From positions 1 through 21,846 of the forward strand of contig JAGLKH010000131.1 of the NCBI GenBank assembly GCA_023141985.1: a DNA stretch of 21,846 nucleotides. The letters run 5' to 3'. Shown here piece by piece: positions 1 through 7,150 of this stretch. Under the pieces are notes generated by a model. It made no database searches. It had not been told where the DNA came from and saw only the letters and a program-made list of their open reading frames with translations. This DNA is from Flavobacteriaceae bacterium. Lineage in GTDB: Bacteria > Bacteroidota > Bacteroidia > Flavobacteriales > Flavobacteriaceae. Every line of letters starts with the position of its first letter. The first letter of the stretch is position 1. The position numbers were made by a program, and so were the translations under genes.

Positions 1-466
1 AATGAGCATTAAGCGACCTTTTGTTTGCAGTATCGACCTCGGTAACAATCGTATTAAACTTCGATTGTAACTGTTGTTTCATATAATGATATAAACCCCT
101 AAATATCCCTTGTTTACGAAACATTTTATCAATACAGATTTGCCCCATAACAATATACATGTTCCCTCCTTTTAAAAAGTTATCAATTTGTTGAAACATA
201 GGTTGCAAAACTTCAATATCTTTTTTAAATCCTTTAAGCATACATAATGCATAACCAACAACTTTTCCATTACACTTAGCTATAACATGTGGGCATTTGT
301 CATTCATAGCCTTTAAGATTTCGAAATTATGATGTACTGTCACAAAACCTTCTTTCTTTATTTCTTTTTCGGAAATTGAAGATGGAATATTTGCGCGTTG
401 CAGTTCAAGAATTTGATATAATTCTTCGGTTGAATCTGCTCTTTTGTATATTATTTCAGCCTCCAA
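1..466 (-). CDS. GNAT family N-acetyltransferase (3' end cut by window edge)
   Basis: This is a leftward frame of 155 codons open to the left edge, so the C-terminus is missing. It reads as a GNAT acetyltransferase, a family that moves the acetyl group of acetyl-CoA onto an amine; the substrate cannot be told. A central strand (residues 61-77, VIAKCNGKVVGYALCML) leads to the acetyl-CoA loop at residues 107-129, with the RKQGIF (R/Q-x-x-G-x-G/A-like) turn at 117-122. A segment TEVDTANKRSLNAH (142-155) follows, as usual before the last strand. No ATG lies in frame: TGA and TAA stops sit just upstream, and the only standard start is TTG at 466-464, five bases after the umuD stop. A GGAGG lies inside the first codons and would serve only an ATA. 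The spacing suggests cotranscription with umuCD. Family confidence is high; the start is uncertain. Confidence 0.8.
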   Translation of the reverse strand, partial: MEAEIIYKRADSTEELYQILELQRANIPSSISEKEIKKEGFVTVHHNFEILKAMNDKCPHVIAKCNGKVVGYALCMLKGFKKDIEVLQPMFQQIDNFLKGGNMYIVMGQICIDKMFRKQGIFRGLYHYMKQQLQSKFNTIVTEVDTANKRSLNAH

Positions 467-471
467 AAAGA

Positions 472-912
472 TTACACTTTTTTTATCACATTAGTAACAA
501 TTCCCCAAATGATAAAATCGTTTTCTTCTGTAATTTTAATAGGCTTATAGTTTGTGTTTTCCGGTTGTAACCACACACAATCTTTTTCTACTCTTAATCG
601 CTTTACTGTAAATTCACCATCTAAAAAACATACTGCTATTTTATTGTGTACTGGTTCCAAACTTCTGTCTATTACTAATAAATCATTATCTTCAATTCCA
701 GCACCAATCATAGATTGCCCGCTCACGCGAGCAAAAAAAGTAGCTTCCTTGTTTTTTATTAATTCTTTGTCTAATGATATTCGTTGTTGTTTAAAATCCT
801 CGGCAGGAGAAGGAAATCCAGCTGAAATTCCCGTATCGAAAAACATAGCTCCGGAATTTTCGAGAACTTCAGGATAAAAAAAGATTAGATTTTGAGTGTT
901 TTTTAGCATCAT
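472..912 (-). CDS. umuD: UmuD-like protein, self-cleaving subunit of DNA polymerase V (S24 family)
   Basis: The 146-residue protein is close to the usual UmuD length. Members of this LexA/UmuD family are cleaved when RecA filaments form, and the processed UmuD' dimer joins UmuC to make the lesion-bypass polymerase Pol V. The scissile Ala-Gly is visible at residues 31-32 (SAGFPSPAED). The nucleophile is Ser67 in SGQSM, and the general base is Lys104 in FTVKRL. There is no N-terminal helix-turn-helix, so it is UmuD rather than LexA. Its ATG (912-910) overlaps the TGA of umuC (911-909), giving ATGA and probable translational coupling; a second ATG directly follows at 909-907. The gene lies downstream of umuC, opposite to the classical umuD-umuC order. 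Confidence 0.93.
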   Translation of the reverse strand: MMLKNTQNLIFFYPEVLENSGAMFFDTGISAGFPSPAEDFKQQRISLDKELIKNKEATFFARVSGQSMIGAGIEDNDLLVIDRSLEPVHNKIAVCFLDGEFTVKRLRVEKDCVWLQPENTNYKPIKITEENDFIIWGIVTNVIKKV

Positions 913-2165
913 TTTACTGTAATAATTTCATTAATTTTCGTGGTTCGTCGTGGAGATAAATGTTCTTGACGCATTTTCCAAGTGCGCTTTAAATCTTGAT
1001 TCCCAACCTTTATTTTATAGTCGCCATATTTTGTGTTAAGCCTATCCATTGCAGACATTAAAGGTTTGTGTTTGGGGTTTTCGTGTTGAAATAAATTTAA
1101 CTGATGATTGTTTGCAGGCACTATTCCTGTAACAATAACTCCTGCACGTTTGTACTTAATGCCTTGTTTAAAAATAGATGAAACGGCCTCTACTGCACAA
1201 TTGCTTATTATTAAAGATGAATTTGTAGGATAAGAAAAAACTGTTTTCCTGCTTACTCTATGTTGTGGCAAATCTTTTTTATGCCTATCGCTGCTTAACA
1301 TCACAATAATTGTAAAACAACTCGATTTTTGTTTTCGCAATTTTTCGGCGCAACTTGTGGCAAAGGTAGAAATACGCTCCTTTATATTATCAATATCAGA
1401 AAATGTAGTTTCAAAACTACGTGTAGTTGCTATTGCCTTTTTAGTTTTTTGTTTATCTAATTGTAATGTTGGAATCCCTTCTAAATCTTTTTTAAGTCGC
1501 CATTCGATAATCGAAAAATTTTTACGAATCCATTCATCTGGAAGTTGTGTAAAATCAAAAGCTGTTTTAACTTTTTTCAGTTTTAGGCGTCTTTGTAAAC
1601 CACGTCCAATTCCCCAAACATCTCCGATTTTTATCCATTTTAAAGCTTTTAATCGTTTTTCTTCCGAATCTATAACATAAACATGATTGGTTTGCTTCGG
1701 TAATTTTCGAGCTATCTTATTGGCCACTTTAGATAAGGCTTTAGTAGGCGCTACCCCAACACTTGTTGGTAATCCTGTCCATTTTAAAATACGTTGTCGT
1801 ATTTGATTCCCGTAGTCTTGAAAATCATAATTATCAAAGCCTTTAAACTCTAAAAAAGCTTCATCAATACTATACATCTCAAGATCTGGAGTAAATTGTT
1901 TTAAGATAGACATTACACGACTGCTCATATCGCCATATAATGGATAATTTGAAGAAAATATCTGAATATTATTTGCTTTAAAGAAGTTTTCATACTTAAA
2001 CGCTGGTGCTCCCATTGGCAAACCCTTAGCTTTTGCCTCGTCGCTACGAGAGATTACGCAACCATCATTATTTGACAATATTGCAATAGGTTTGTCGCGT
2101 AAATTTGGATTAAATACACGCTCACAGGAAGCATAAAAATTATTACAATCAACTAAAGCAAACAT
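909..2165 (-). CDS. umuC: UmuC-like Y-family DNA polymerase, catalytic subunit of Pol V
   Basis: The protein has 418 residues, the usual UmuC length. It is a Y-family translesion polymerase that copies past damaged bases with low fidelity. The catalytic acidic residues are Asp6 (VDCNNFYASCE) and Asp101-Glu102 (YSIDEAF). A helix-hairpin-helix follows near 184-194 (WGIGRGLQRRL), then the little-finger domain at roughly 245-350. A sliding-clamp binding motif QLNLF sits at 355-359, and a DUF4113-type tail at about 370-415 carries the SPRRTTK signature. All key residues are present, so the gene looks intact. It is first in a leftward cluster with umuD and a GNAT gene. Only 62 bases separate it from the M61 peptidase stop. 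I see no Bacteroidota -7 element or LexA-box-like palindrome I would defend in that gap. Confidence 0.95.
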   Translation of the reverse strand: MFALVDCNNFYASCERVFNPNLRDKPIAILSNNDGCVISRSDEAKAKGLPMGAPAFKYENFFKANNIQIFSSNYPLYGDMSSRVMSILKQFTPDLEMYSIDEAFLEFKGFDNYDFQDYGNQIRQRILKWTGLPTSVGVAPTKALSKVANKIARKLPKQTNHVYVIDSEEKRLKALKWIKIGDVWGIGRGLQRRLKLKKVKTAFDFTQLPDEWIRKNFSIIEWRLKKDLEGIPTLQLDKQKTKKAIATTRSFETTFSDIDNIKERISTFATSCAEKLRKQKSSCFTIIVMLSSDRHKKDLPQHRVSRKTVFSYPTNSSLIISNCAVEAVSSIFKQGIKYKRAGVIVTGIVPANNHQLNLFQHENPKHKPLMSAMDRLNTKYGDYKIKVGNQDLKRTWKMRQEHLSPRRTTKINEIITVK

Positions 2166-2227
2166 GCTTATAAAAATACATTATTTGTTTCAGTTTTTGT
2201 TTGAATTAATACTTTTAAAATGAGTTC

Positions 2228-4018
2228 TTACAATTCTTTAGGATTTAACCAAGCTTCTCTAGTTGCCTTTTCCTTATCGTCTAATTCTAAATCACTTGCT
2301 TCAAATAATGCAATAGTATATGAAGCACTCTCCTGAAGTGTTACTGTAGTTTCTCTATTATTCCCCAGACGTTTATAAACTATGCTTACATCATCATTTG
2401 GTTTGAATTTATTAAGAATTGTATTAAAATCTAAATCCTTATTTAACGTAAAATTGCCAACTTTAATAATTTGATCTCCATTTTCTAAACCAGCATTATA
2501 AGCCGACGAGCCCATTCTAGTATTTCCATAAATTTTTCCATCTCTAACACTTGCTCCAAAAGATACTTTACTTTTATCTTGAGTTAAGGACACGCCAACA
2601 TTACTGAACAATCGCTCCATAGCAGGCATATCGCTTTTATAGATATAATTATTAAAAAAATGATCCCCAAACTCTTGTCCGGCAAACTCATTTAACGTAT
2701 TGTGTAAATCTTGAACAGTATATGGTTTTTCATTCTTTCCAAAGTTTATCCATACCAATTTCATATAATCATCAAGATTTAACTTTTGCTCACGCAACGA
2801 CAAGTCTAAAGCAAGCCCAAGTACACTTCCGTAGGAATAATAAGAGATAAAAGTATTATCTCTGTTGACAGGATCAACCGAACGTGCTGCATCTACAAAA
2901 GGTGCCTGATAGCTCATTTCAATAGGGGTAAAGAATTTTCGCCCTGGAGAATTCCACACATAATTAAACGTTCCTGCTAATCCTTTTACATAGTCTTCCT
3001 GGCTCAACAATCCAGCTCTACACATCATTAATGCTGTATAATAACTTGTAAATCCCTCAGCAAACCAAAGTTCTCCACTCATATTGGCTTCTTCAAAATC
3101 AAATGGTTCTAAAGATTGTGGACGAATACGCTCTACATTCCAACAATGAAAAAATTCATGAGATACGGTTCCAATATTTCTATCCATTCCACCTTCTGCT
3201 AAACTTCTGGTTGTCGTTAAAATTGTAGAGTTTCTATGCTCCATACCATCTCCGGATGCGTTTGGAATATAGCATGCTAAAAAATAATAGGCATTATAAT
3301 CGTAATCTGGAAGTTCTCCAAAAACCGCTTCTTGTTGCCTCACTACTTTTTTAACTTTTTCAAAATATTCGTCCAATTCGGCTTCCGTTCCATTATGATG
3401 TAACACAAAATTTATAGTTTGTCCATCAACATCAAAAGAACGAACGCTATGGTTGCTAATTTCGGTTGGACTATCCATGAAATACTGAAGGTCTTTTGCA
3501 TAGTAGGTATTTCCTTCTACGTGTTTTAATTGCGTTGCCACTTTCCAGTTTAAATCTTCGCGTACATTAAAGGTTATTTCAATTTCATCATCGGACAAAC
3601 TTGGAGCATATATAAACGTTGCCGGAATATTTAAATGCGCATGTGTTTCATCAATCTGTGCATAGGTTCCTCCTCCACGATTTGCAAACAAGATATAATT
3701 GACGATTATCGTCCCATTATGTCCTTTTACTTTCCATGAATACGGATCTGGCCGCGTACTTTCCAAAATAATTCCCTTGCCGTCTGTTACTTTAACAGCA
3801 TAGACATTTTTTATAAACTCATGCAAAGCATAGCGCCCAGGAGATGTCCTGCTCATTCTAAACTCAACTTCATCGCTCTTTAAATTTGTAAATACTGCAT
3901 TTATAACAGTTTCGTGATGTACAGCATTATCAAAAGAAATGGAATACGAAGTAGAAACTTGAGCTTCTATTATTTGAAAAAAGGAAGCAAAAATAAAAAC
4001 TAAAAGAAATTTTTTCAT
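2228..4018 (-). CDS. Secreted M61-family metallopeptidase with PDZ domain (glycyl aminopeptidase-like)
   Basis: The 596-residue protein begins with a signal peptide (residues 1-19, lysines then a hydrophobic stretch ending IIEA), so it is exported to the periplasm or beyond. An N-terminal beta domain is followed by the M61 catalytic core. This includes the GMEHRNS strand at 258-264, the zinc motif HEFFH at 287-291 and the third zinc ligand Glu321 in LWFAEGF. A PDZ domain occupies about 480-565 (GNTRMGSSAYNAGLENGDQI). The family cleaves N-terminal residues, glycine or alanine in the characterised members; the substrate here is unknown. No T9SS sorting domain is visible. It is transcribed divergently from the DUF2007 gene, with 41 bases between the two start codons. 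All metal ligands are present, so it is probably active. Confidence 0.93.
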   Translation of the reverse strand: MKKFLLVFIFASFFQIIEAQVSTSYSISFDNAVHHETVINAVFTNLKSDEVEFRMSRTSPGRYALHEFIKNVYAVKVTDGKGIILESTRPDPYSWKVKGHNGTIIVNYILFANRGGGTYAQIDETHAHLNIPATFIYAPSLSDDEIEITFNVREDLNWKVATQLKHVEGNTYYAKDLQYFMDSPTEISNHSVRSFDVDGQTINFVLHHNGTEAELDEYFEKVKKVVRQQEAVFGELPDYDYNAYYFLACYIPNASGDGMEHRNSTILTTTRSLAEGGMDRNIGTVSHEFFHCWNVERIRPQSLEPFDFEEANMSGELWFAEGFTSYYTALMMCRAGLLSQEDYVKGLAGTFNYVWNSPGRKFFTPIEMSYQAPFVDAARSVDPVNRDNTFISYYSYGSVLGLALDLSLREQKLNLDDYMKLVWINFGKNEKPYTVQDLHNTLNEFAGQEFGDHFFNNYIYKSDMPAMERLFSNVGVSLTQDKSKVSFGASVRDGKIYGNTRMGSSAYNAGLENGDQIIKVGNFTLNKDLDFNTILNKFKPNDDVSIVYKRLGNNRETTVTLQESASYTIALFEASDLELDDKEKATREAWLNPKEL

Positions 4019-4047
4019 TACATATAAAATTTAAGCAACTAAGATAG

Positions 4048-4055
4048 TATTTTTG
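4048..4055 (+). promoter_or_regulatory. Candidate -7 promoter element of the DUF2007 gene
   Basis: TATTTTTG matches the Bacteroidota -7 consensus TAnnTTTG and ends 4 bases before the ATG at 4060. If used, transcription would begin at or beside the start codon, giving an almost leaderless mRNA. No TTTG lies at the expected upstream distance, so the call rests on one 8-base match in AT-rich DNA. Confidence 0.35.
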
Positions 4056-4059
4056 GTAT

Positions 4060-4473
4060 ATGAATGAAACATTTAAAACTATTGCTGTGTTTCAATATTC
4101 TTCTGAAGCTCAAATTATTAAAGGCCGTTTAGAATTTGATGGCATTGAAGTATTCTTGTTTGATAATCTAACTATAGATACAGATCCTTTAATAAGCAAT
4201 GCTATTGGAGGTGTGAAACTAAAAGTTTTGTCGCATCAAGAAGTTGAAGCCAAAAAAATTTTAAAATCTATTAGAAAATATTCGGTTAATGATGTAGGAG
4301 GAACAATTTATTGCCCAAATTGTAAAAGTGAAAAGATTGAACTTTTTTCGACTATTAAAAATGCGAAATCATTATTCTGGTTTATTATTGGTGTCCTTTT
4401 TTCTTCGCTTCCTTTTTACACCAAACACAAATATAAATGTGAAGATTGTAAAACAGAATTCGATTTAGAATAA
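4060..4473 (+). CDS. DUF2007-domain membrane protein with C-terminal zinc ribbon
   Basis: The 137-residue protein has an N-terminal DUF2007 fold at about 5-72 (TIAVFQYSSEAQIIKGRLE... then a GGVKLKV strand), described in databases as a putative signal-transducing domain without a proven role. Two cysteine pairs follow: C85-x2-C88 (CPNC) and C127-x2-C130 (CEDC), which together look like a zinc ribbon. A hydrophobic segment at 103-119 (SLFWFIIGVLFSSLPFY) lies between the pairs. It could be a membrane hairpin or a single span; a full span would leave the two halves of the ribbon on opposite sides. There is no signal peptide. It is divergent from the M61 peptidase and meets the Coa1-family gene tail to tail. 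The function is unknown. Confidence 0.8.
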   Translation: MNETFKTIAVFQYSSEAQIIKGRLEFDGIEVFLFDNLTIDTDPLISNAIGGVKLKVLSHQEVEAKKILKSIRKYSVNDVGGTIYCPNCKSEKIELFSTIKNAKSLFWFIIGVLFSSLPFYTKHKYKCEDCKTEFDLE

Positions 4474-4478
4474 ATTTG

Positions 4479-4500
4479 TTAAATCCCTTTTAAATCCCTT
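4479..4500. repeat. Perfect 11-base tandem duplication at a convergent gene junction
   Basis: The unit TTAAATCCCTT occurs twice without interruption (4479-4489 and 4490-4500). The right copy encodes the last codons and stop of the leftward Coa1-family gene (GGG ATT TAA on the minus strand); the left copy fills the gap before the end of the DUF2007 gene. This looks like a small slippage duplication that added a second stop-containing unit without changing the protein. Confidence 0.85.
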
Positions 4501-4924
4501 CTAAAACTTTATCTAATAAGTTGATTCTTTCGTTGGTTTCTTTAATAAGAACATATAATTCTTCATAAATCCATTCATTCTCAATTTTTTCACCTTTAAC
4601 AGTAACTGAACCTTCACCTTTTGGCCCTTTTATAGGTATTTTAATATCTACTTTGCCAGAGTCATCATTTAATGAAATCTTCCCTTGCATAATTCCATAG
4701 GTTTCAATAGGTTCTCCAAGAAATTCAATAACTATAATATTGGTTGAAGCTTGTTCTATAGCATATTCATAAGGAGTGGAATTTTTTAAAACACTTGTAA
4801 CTCCAAAAAAGATTGCGCCTGCGCCAAAGACAAGCAGTAAAATAATGGTCAAACATCCACCAACCGGAACAACCCATAACCAATTTCGGCCAAACCAACT
4901 TTTTTGTTGCTCATATTCATTCAT
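4490..4924 (-). CDS. Coa1-family (cytochrome oxidase assembly factor 1-like) membrane protein
   Basis: The 144-residue protein starts with a short polar segment, then one strong transmembrane helix at about 16-43 (WVVPVGGCLTIILLLVFGAG...). A small domain outside the membrane follows, ending in the pattern GPKGEGSVTVKG and WIYEELYV (about 100-127). In bacteria this arrangement is usually assigned to the Coa1 family, named after a mitochondrial cytochrome c oxidase assembly factor. Many bacterial members are general small membrane proteins, so a role in oxidase assembly should not be assumed. No oxidase gene is nearby. The gene stands alone, divergent from the TonB-dependent receptor at 5058. 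Family placement is from recognised pattern, not alignment. Confidence 0.7.
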   Translation of the reverse strand: MNEYEQQKSWFGRNWLWVVPVGGCLTIILLLVFGAGAIFFGVTSVLKNSTPYEYAIEQASTNIIVIEFLGEPIETYGIMQGKISLNDDSGKVDIKIPIKGPKGEGSVTVKGEKIENEWIYEELYVLIKETNERINLLDKVLEGI

Positions 4925-5030
4925 AATTTTAACATTACTTATTTAACTATAAGTGTGTGACTTATAACTTTCGTTACTGTTAAAATTCTTTTTTACTCTT
5001 AATTTGCTTAAAAATAAAACATGTTTGTCT

Positions 5031-5038
5031 TATTTTTG
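5031..5038 (+). promoter_or_regulatory. Candidate -7 promoter element of the BtuB-like receptor
   Basis: TATTTTTG matches TAnnTTTG and lies 19 bases before the ATG at 5058, which would give a very short leader. A TTTG lies at 5003-5006, but the 24-base spacer is longer than the 19 bases seen at the two best promoters in this window. I therefore trust only the -7 part. Confidence 0.4.
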
Positions 5039-5057
5039 CTCGCTTAAAATAAAACGC

Positions 5058-6884
5058 ATGAACAATTTTAGAGTTGTATTATTAATAACGATATTATTAG
5101 GCAAATTTTCTTTTTCACAAGACACACCAAAGCAAGTAAGCTTAGATTCTGTAATAATTACATCGAGTAGAATAGAATTACCTTTCTCTAAAAACTCGAG
5201 AACCATAACTGTAATTTCTTCTGAAGAAATACAAAATAGCACAGCGACTAATGTCGCAGATTTGTTACAAAATATAGCAGGGATTGATGTAAGGCGGAGA
5301 GGAATTGACGGTATGCAATCTGATATTTATATAAGAGGAGGCCATTTTAATCAAACTTTAATTTTAATTGACGATATAAAAACTGAAGACCCTCAAACCG
5401 GGCATCATACTATGAATATGATGATCCCATTAGAAAACATAGAACGCATTGAAATAATAAAAGGACCTGCGGCTCGAATTTTTGGTCAGAATGCATTTTT
5501 AGGAGCCATTAATATCGTGACTAAAAAACACGTAAAAAATAATGTGGAATTGGATTTAAAAGCAGGTTCTTACAATCGTAAATTTATTGGAATTACTGCT
5601 GCTGCCAATTTAAAAAAATCAAGTCATCAAATTCATTTTTCAAATAATACAAGTGATGGTTATCGCGAAAACACCGATTTTAAAAATCAAAACTATTTTA
5701 TAAAAAGTAGTCTAAAGACCAAAAACGACCCAATACAAATTTTAGCAACTTTTGCCGAACGTAAATTTGGAGCTAATAACTTTTATACAAATTCTCCGAA
5801 TTTTAATGAATACGAAGAAACGCAAACCAGTTTAGTAGGTGTATCTAGACGGTTTGTTGCAAATAATTTGATTATCAAACCAAAACTATATTGGAAAAGA
5901 AACCAAGATATGTTTTTATTAAAACGTGAAGATCCAGGTTTTTCAAGAAATTTTAATGTCTCGAATAAAATTGGTGTAGAGGTTAATACATCTTACAAAT
6001 CTAAAATTGGGATTACCGGTTTTGGATTTGATTTAGCTAAAATTTCACTTTCCAGTAATAATCTTGGCGACCAGAACAGAGCCATGTTTAATGCGTTTTT
6101 TGAGCATCGTTTCTCACTTGTAAATGACAAATTAGATATAACCCCCGGGGTGTCTCTAAATTATTTTTCCGATTTTGATTTTCATACTTTCCCAGGGTTA
6201 GATATTGGTTATAAAATTAATAATCAATTAAAAATTTATGGGAATATTGGCTATTCTTACCGCATTCCAACCTATACCGAATTATATATAAGCATCCCTA
6301 ATTTCCTTTCCGGAAATGATGCTTTAAATCCAGAAAAAGCTATAGCAGAAGAAATAGGAATAAAATATTCCTCTAATAATTTTCAAGTGAGTTCAGCTTT
6401 TTTCAGAAGAGAGGCAGAGGACCTGATTGATTATGTAAAAGAAACTGAAGATAGTCCAGTTTTTTTAGCACAAAACTTACGCCAAATAACAACTAATGGT
6501 TTTGAAATAAATACTTCATACCATCTTAAAATTCAAGACAATTCTCATAACATAACATTAGGATATACTTTTTTAGAAGACGATTATCATGATACAAATG
6601 TATTTGCATCAAGATATTTAATTAACAGCTCTATAAAACATCATTTTACAGCAAGTATAGATTTTGAATTATTTAAAATATTGAAGCCAAGTATATCTTA
6701 TAGATACTTAGAAAGACCATCCAATTCTTACAATGTTATGGATGCAAAAATTACAACTAAAATTAAATTTTTCACCCTTTTTGTTTTAGCTAATAATATT
6801 TTTAACACTTCATATAGCGAAAAAGATTTTGTGCCAATGCCGAAGGGAAATATGCTTCTTGGTGTAAATTATAGTTTTAAATAA
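5058..6884 (+). CDS. TonB-dependent outer-membrane receptor, BtuB-like
   Basis: The 608-residue protein has the size of BtuB-type receptors. I place the start at ATG 5058, because from there a clean signal peptide follows (MNNFRVVLLITILLGKFSFS, 1-20). A TTG at 5004 would put 18 odd residues in front of it. The plug domain spans about 28-160: SVIITSSRIE, then ADLLQNIAGIDVRRRG, IYIRGGHFNQT, IDDIKTEDPQTGHH (105-117), and RIEIIKGPAARIFGQNAFLGAINIVTKK. The rest alternates like a 22-strand barrel. Such receptors import scarce ligands across the outer membrane using TonB energy. The ligand is not evident: no cobalamin riboswitch, ABC importer or SusD partner is adjacent. There is no CarboxypepD-like N-terminal domain. 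The gene appears monocistronic. Confidence 0.88.
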   Translation: MNNFRVVLLITILLGKFSFSQDTPKQVSLDSVIITSSRIELPFSKNSRTITVISSEEIQNSTATNVADLLQNIAGIDVRRRGIDGMQSDIYIRGGHFNQTLILIDDIKTEDPQTGHHTMNMMIPLENIERIEIIKGPAARIFGQNAFLGAINIVTKKHVKNNVELDLKAGSYNRKFIGITAAANLKKSSHQIHFSNNTSDGYRENTDFKNQNYFIKSSLKTKNDPIQILATFAERKFGANNFYTNSPNFNEYEETQTSLVGVSRRFVANNLIIKPKLYWKRNQDMFLLKREDPGFSRNFNVSNKIGVEVNTSYKSKIGITGFGFDLAKISLSSNNLGDQNRAMFNAFFEHRFSLVNDKLDITPGVSLNYFSDFDFHTFPGLDIGYKINNQLKIYGNIGYSYRIPTYTELYISIPNFLSGNDALNPEKAIAEEIGIKYSSNNFQVSSAFFRREAEDLIDYVKETEDSPVFLAQNLRQITTNGFEINTSYHLKIQDNSHNITLGYTFLEDDYHDTNVFASRYLINSSIKHHFTASIDFELFKILKPSISYRYLERPSNSYNVMDAKITTKIKFFTLFVLANNIFNTSYSEKDFVPMPKGNMLLGVNYSFK

Positions 6885-6920
6885 CGATTTGTTAACTTTG
6901 TTAGAGTAAACATTTAAGAA

Positions 6921-7150
6921 TTGAGCTTAAATCTTCAAAACATTCCTCGTATAAATACAATTACTAAAGAGGATTATAAAAAATGGCCAGCTTTAAAACA
7001 TGCATAAGGATATGTAACAGAATTCAATCATGGAGAAGCACACTAAATATACAGGAAGGATATTGGCATTTAATTCGAAAGCTGAAAGGACAAAAATGGA
7101 TAGATTGAAAAAACGAACAAGCCATTATTAGAACACATAGACACTATTAA
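6921..7150 (+). pseudogene. Decayed cupin-like (JmjC-type, cupin_8) gene, internally deleted
   Basis: From a TTG at 6921 the frame reads SLNLQNIPRINTITKEDY, which resembles the N-terminus of flavobacterial cupin-like proteins. It then joins directly to KKWPALKHA, stop (7005-7007), GYVTEFNHGEAH, stop (7044-7046). In those proteins that block sits near the C-terminal third. After a frameshift the segment QEGYWHLIR continues from 7052 into KLKGQKWID, stop (7106-7108), KNEQAIIRTHRHY and a final stop at 7148-7150. In intact relatives as I remember them, these blocks occur in the same order but are separated by long stretches. This remnant therefore looks like a gene with at least two deletions, one frameshift and three internal stops. 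It overlaps the stop of the secreted-protein gene tail to tail. The family assignment rests on memory of the motif order. Confidence 0.65.

Noticed and set aside
376..877. Rightward open frames opposite umuD and the GNAT gene
   Set aside because: They are shadows of the leftward genes, whose active-site motifs (Ser67/Lys104 of UmuD, the acetyl-CoA loop) are clear.
2166..2227. LexA-type operator upstream of umuC
   Set aside because: Only loose AAACAAA-like repeats are present (in the TTTGTTTCAGTTTTTGTTTG stretch on the plus strand); there is no convincing palindrome.
4925..5057. Possible cobalamin riboswitch before the BtuB-like receptor
   Set aside because: The gap is only 133 bases, a promoter-like element sits 19 bases from the start, and I see no B12-box-like conserved sequence; the leader is too short for an aptamer.
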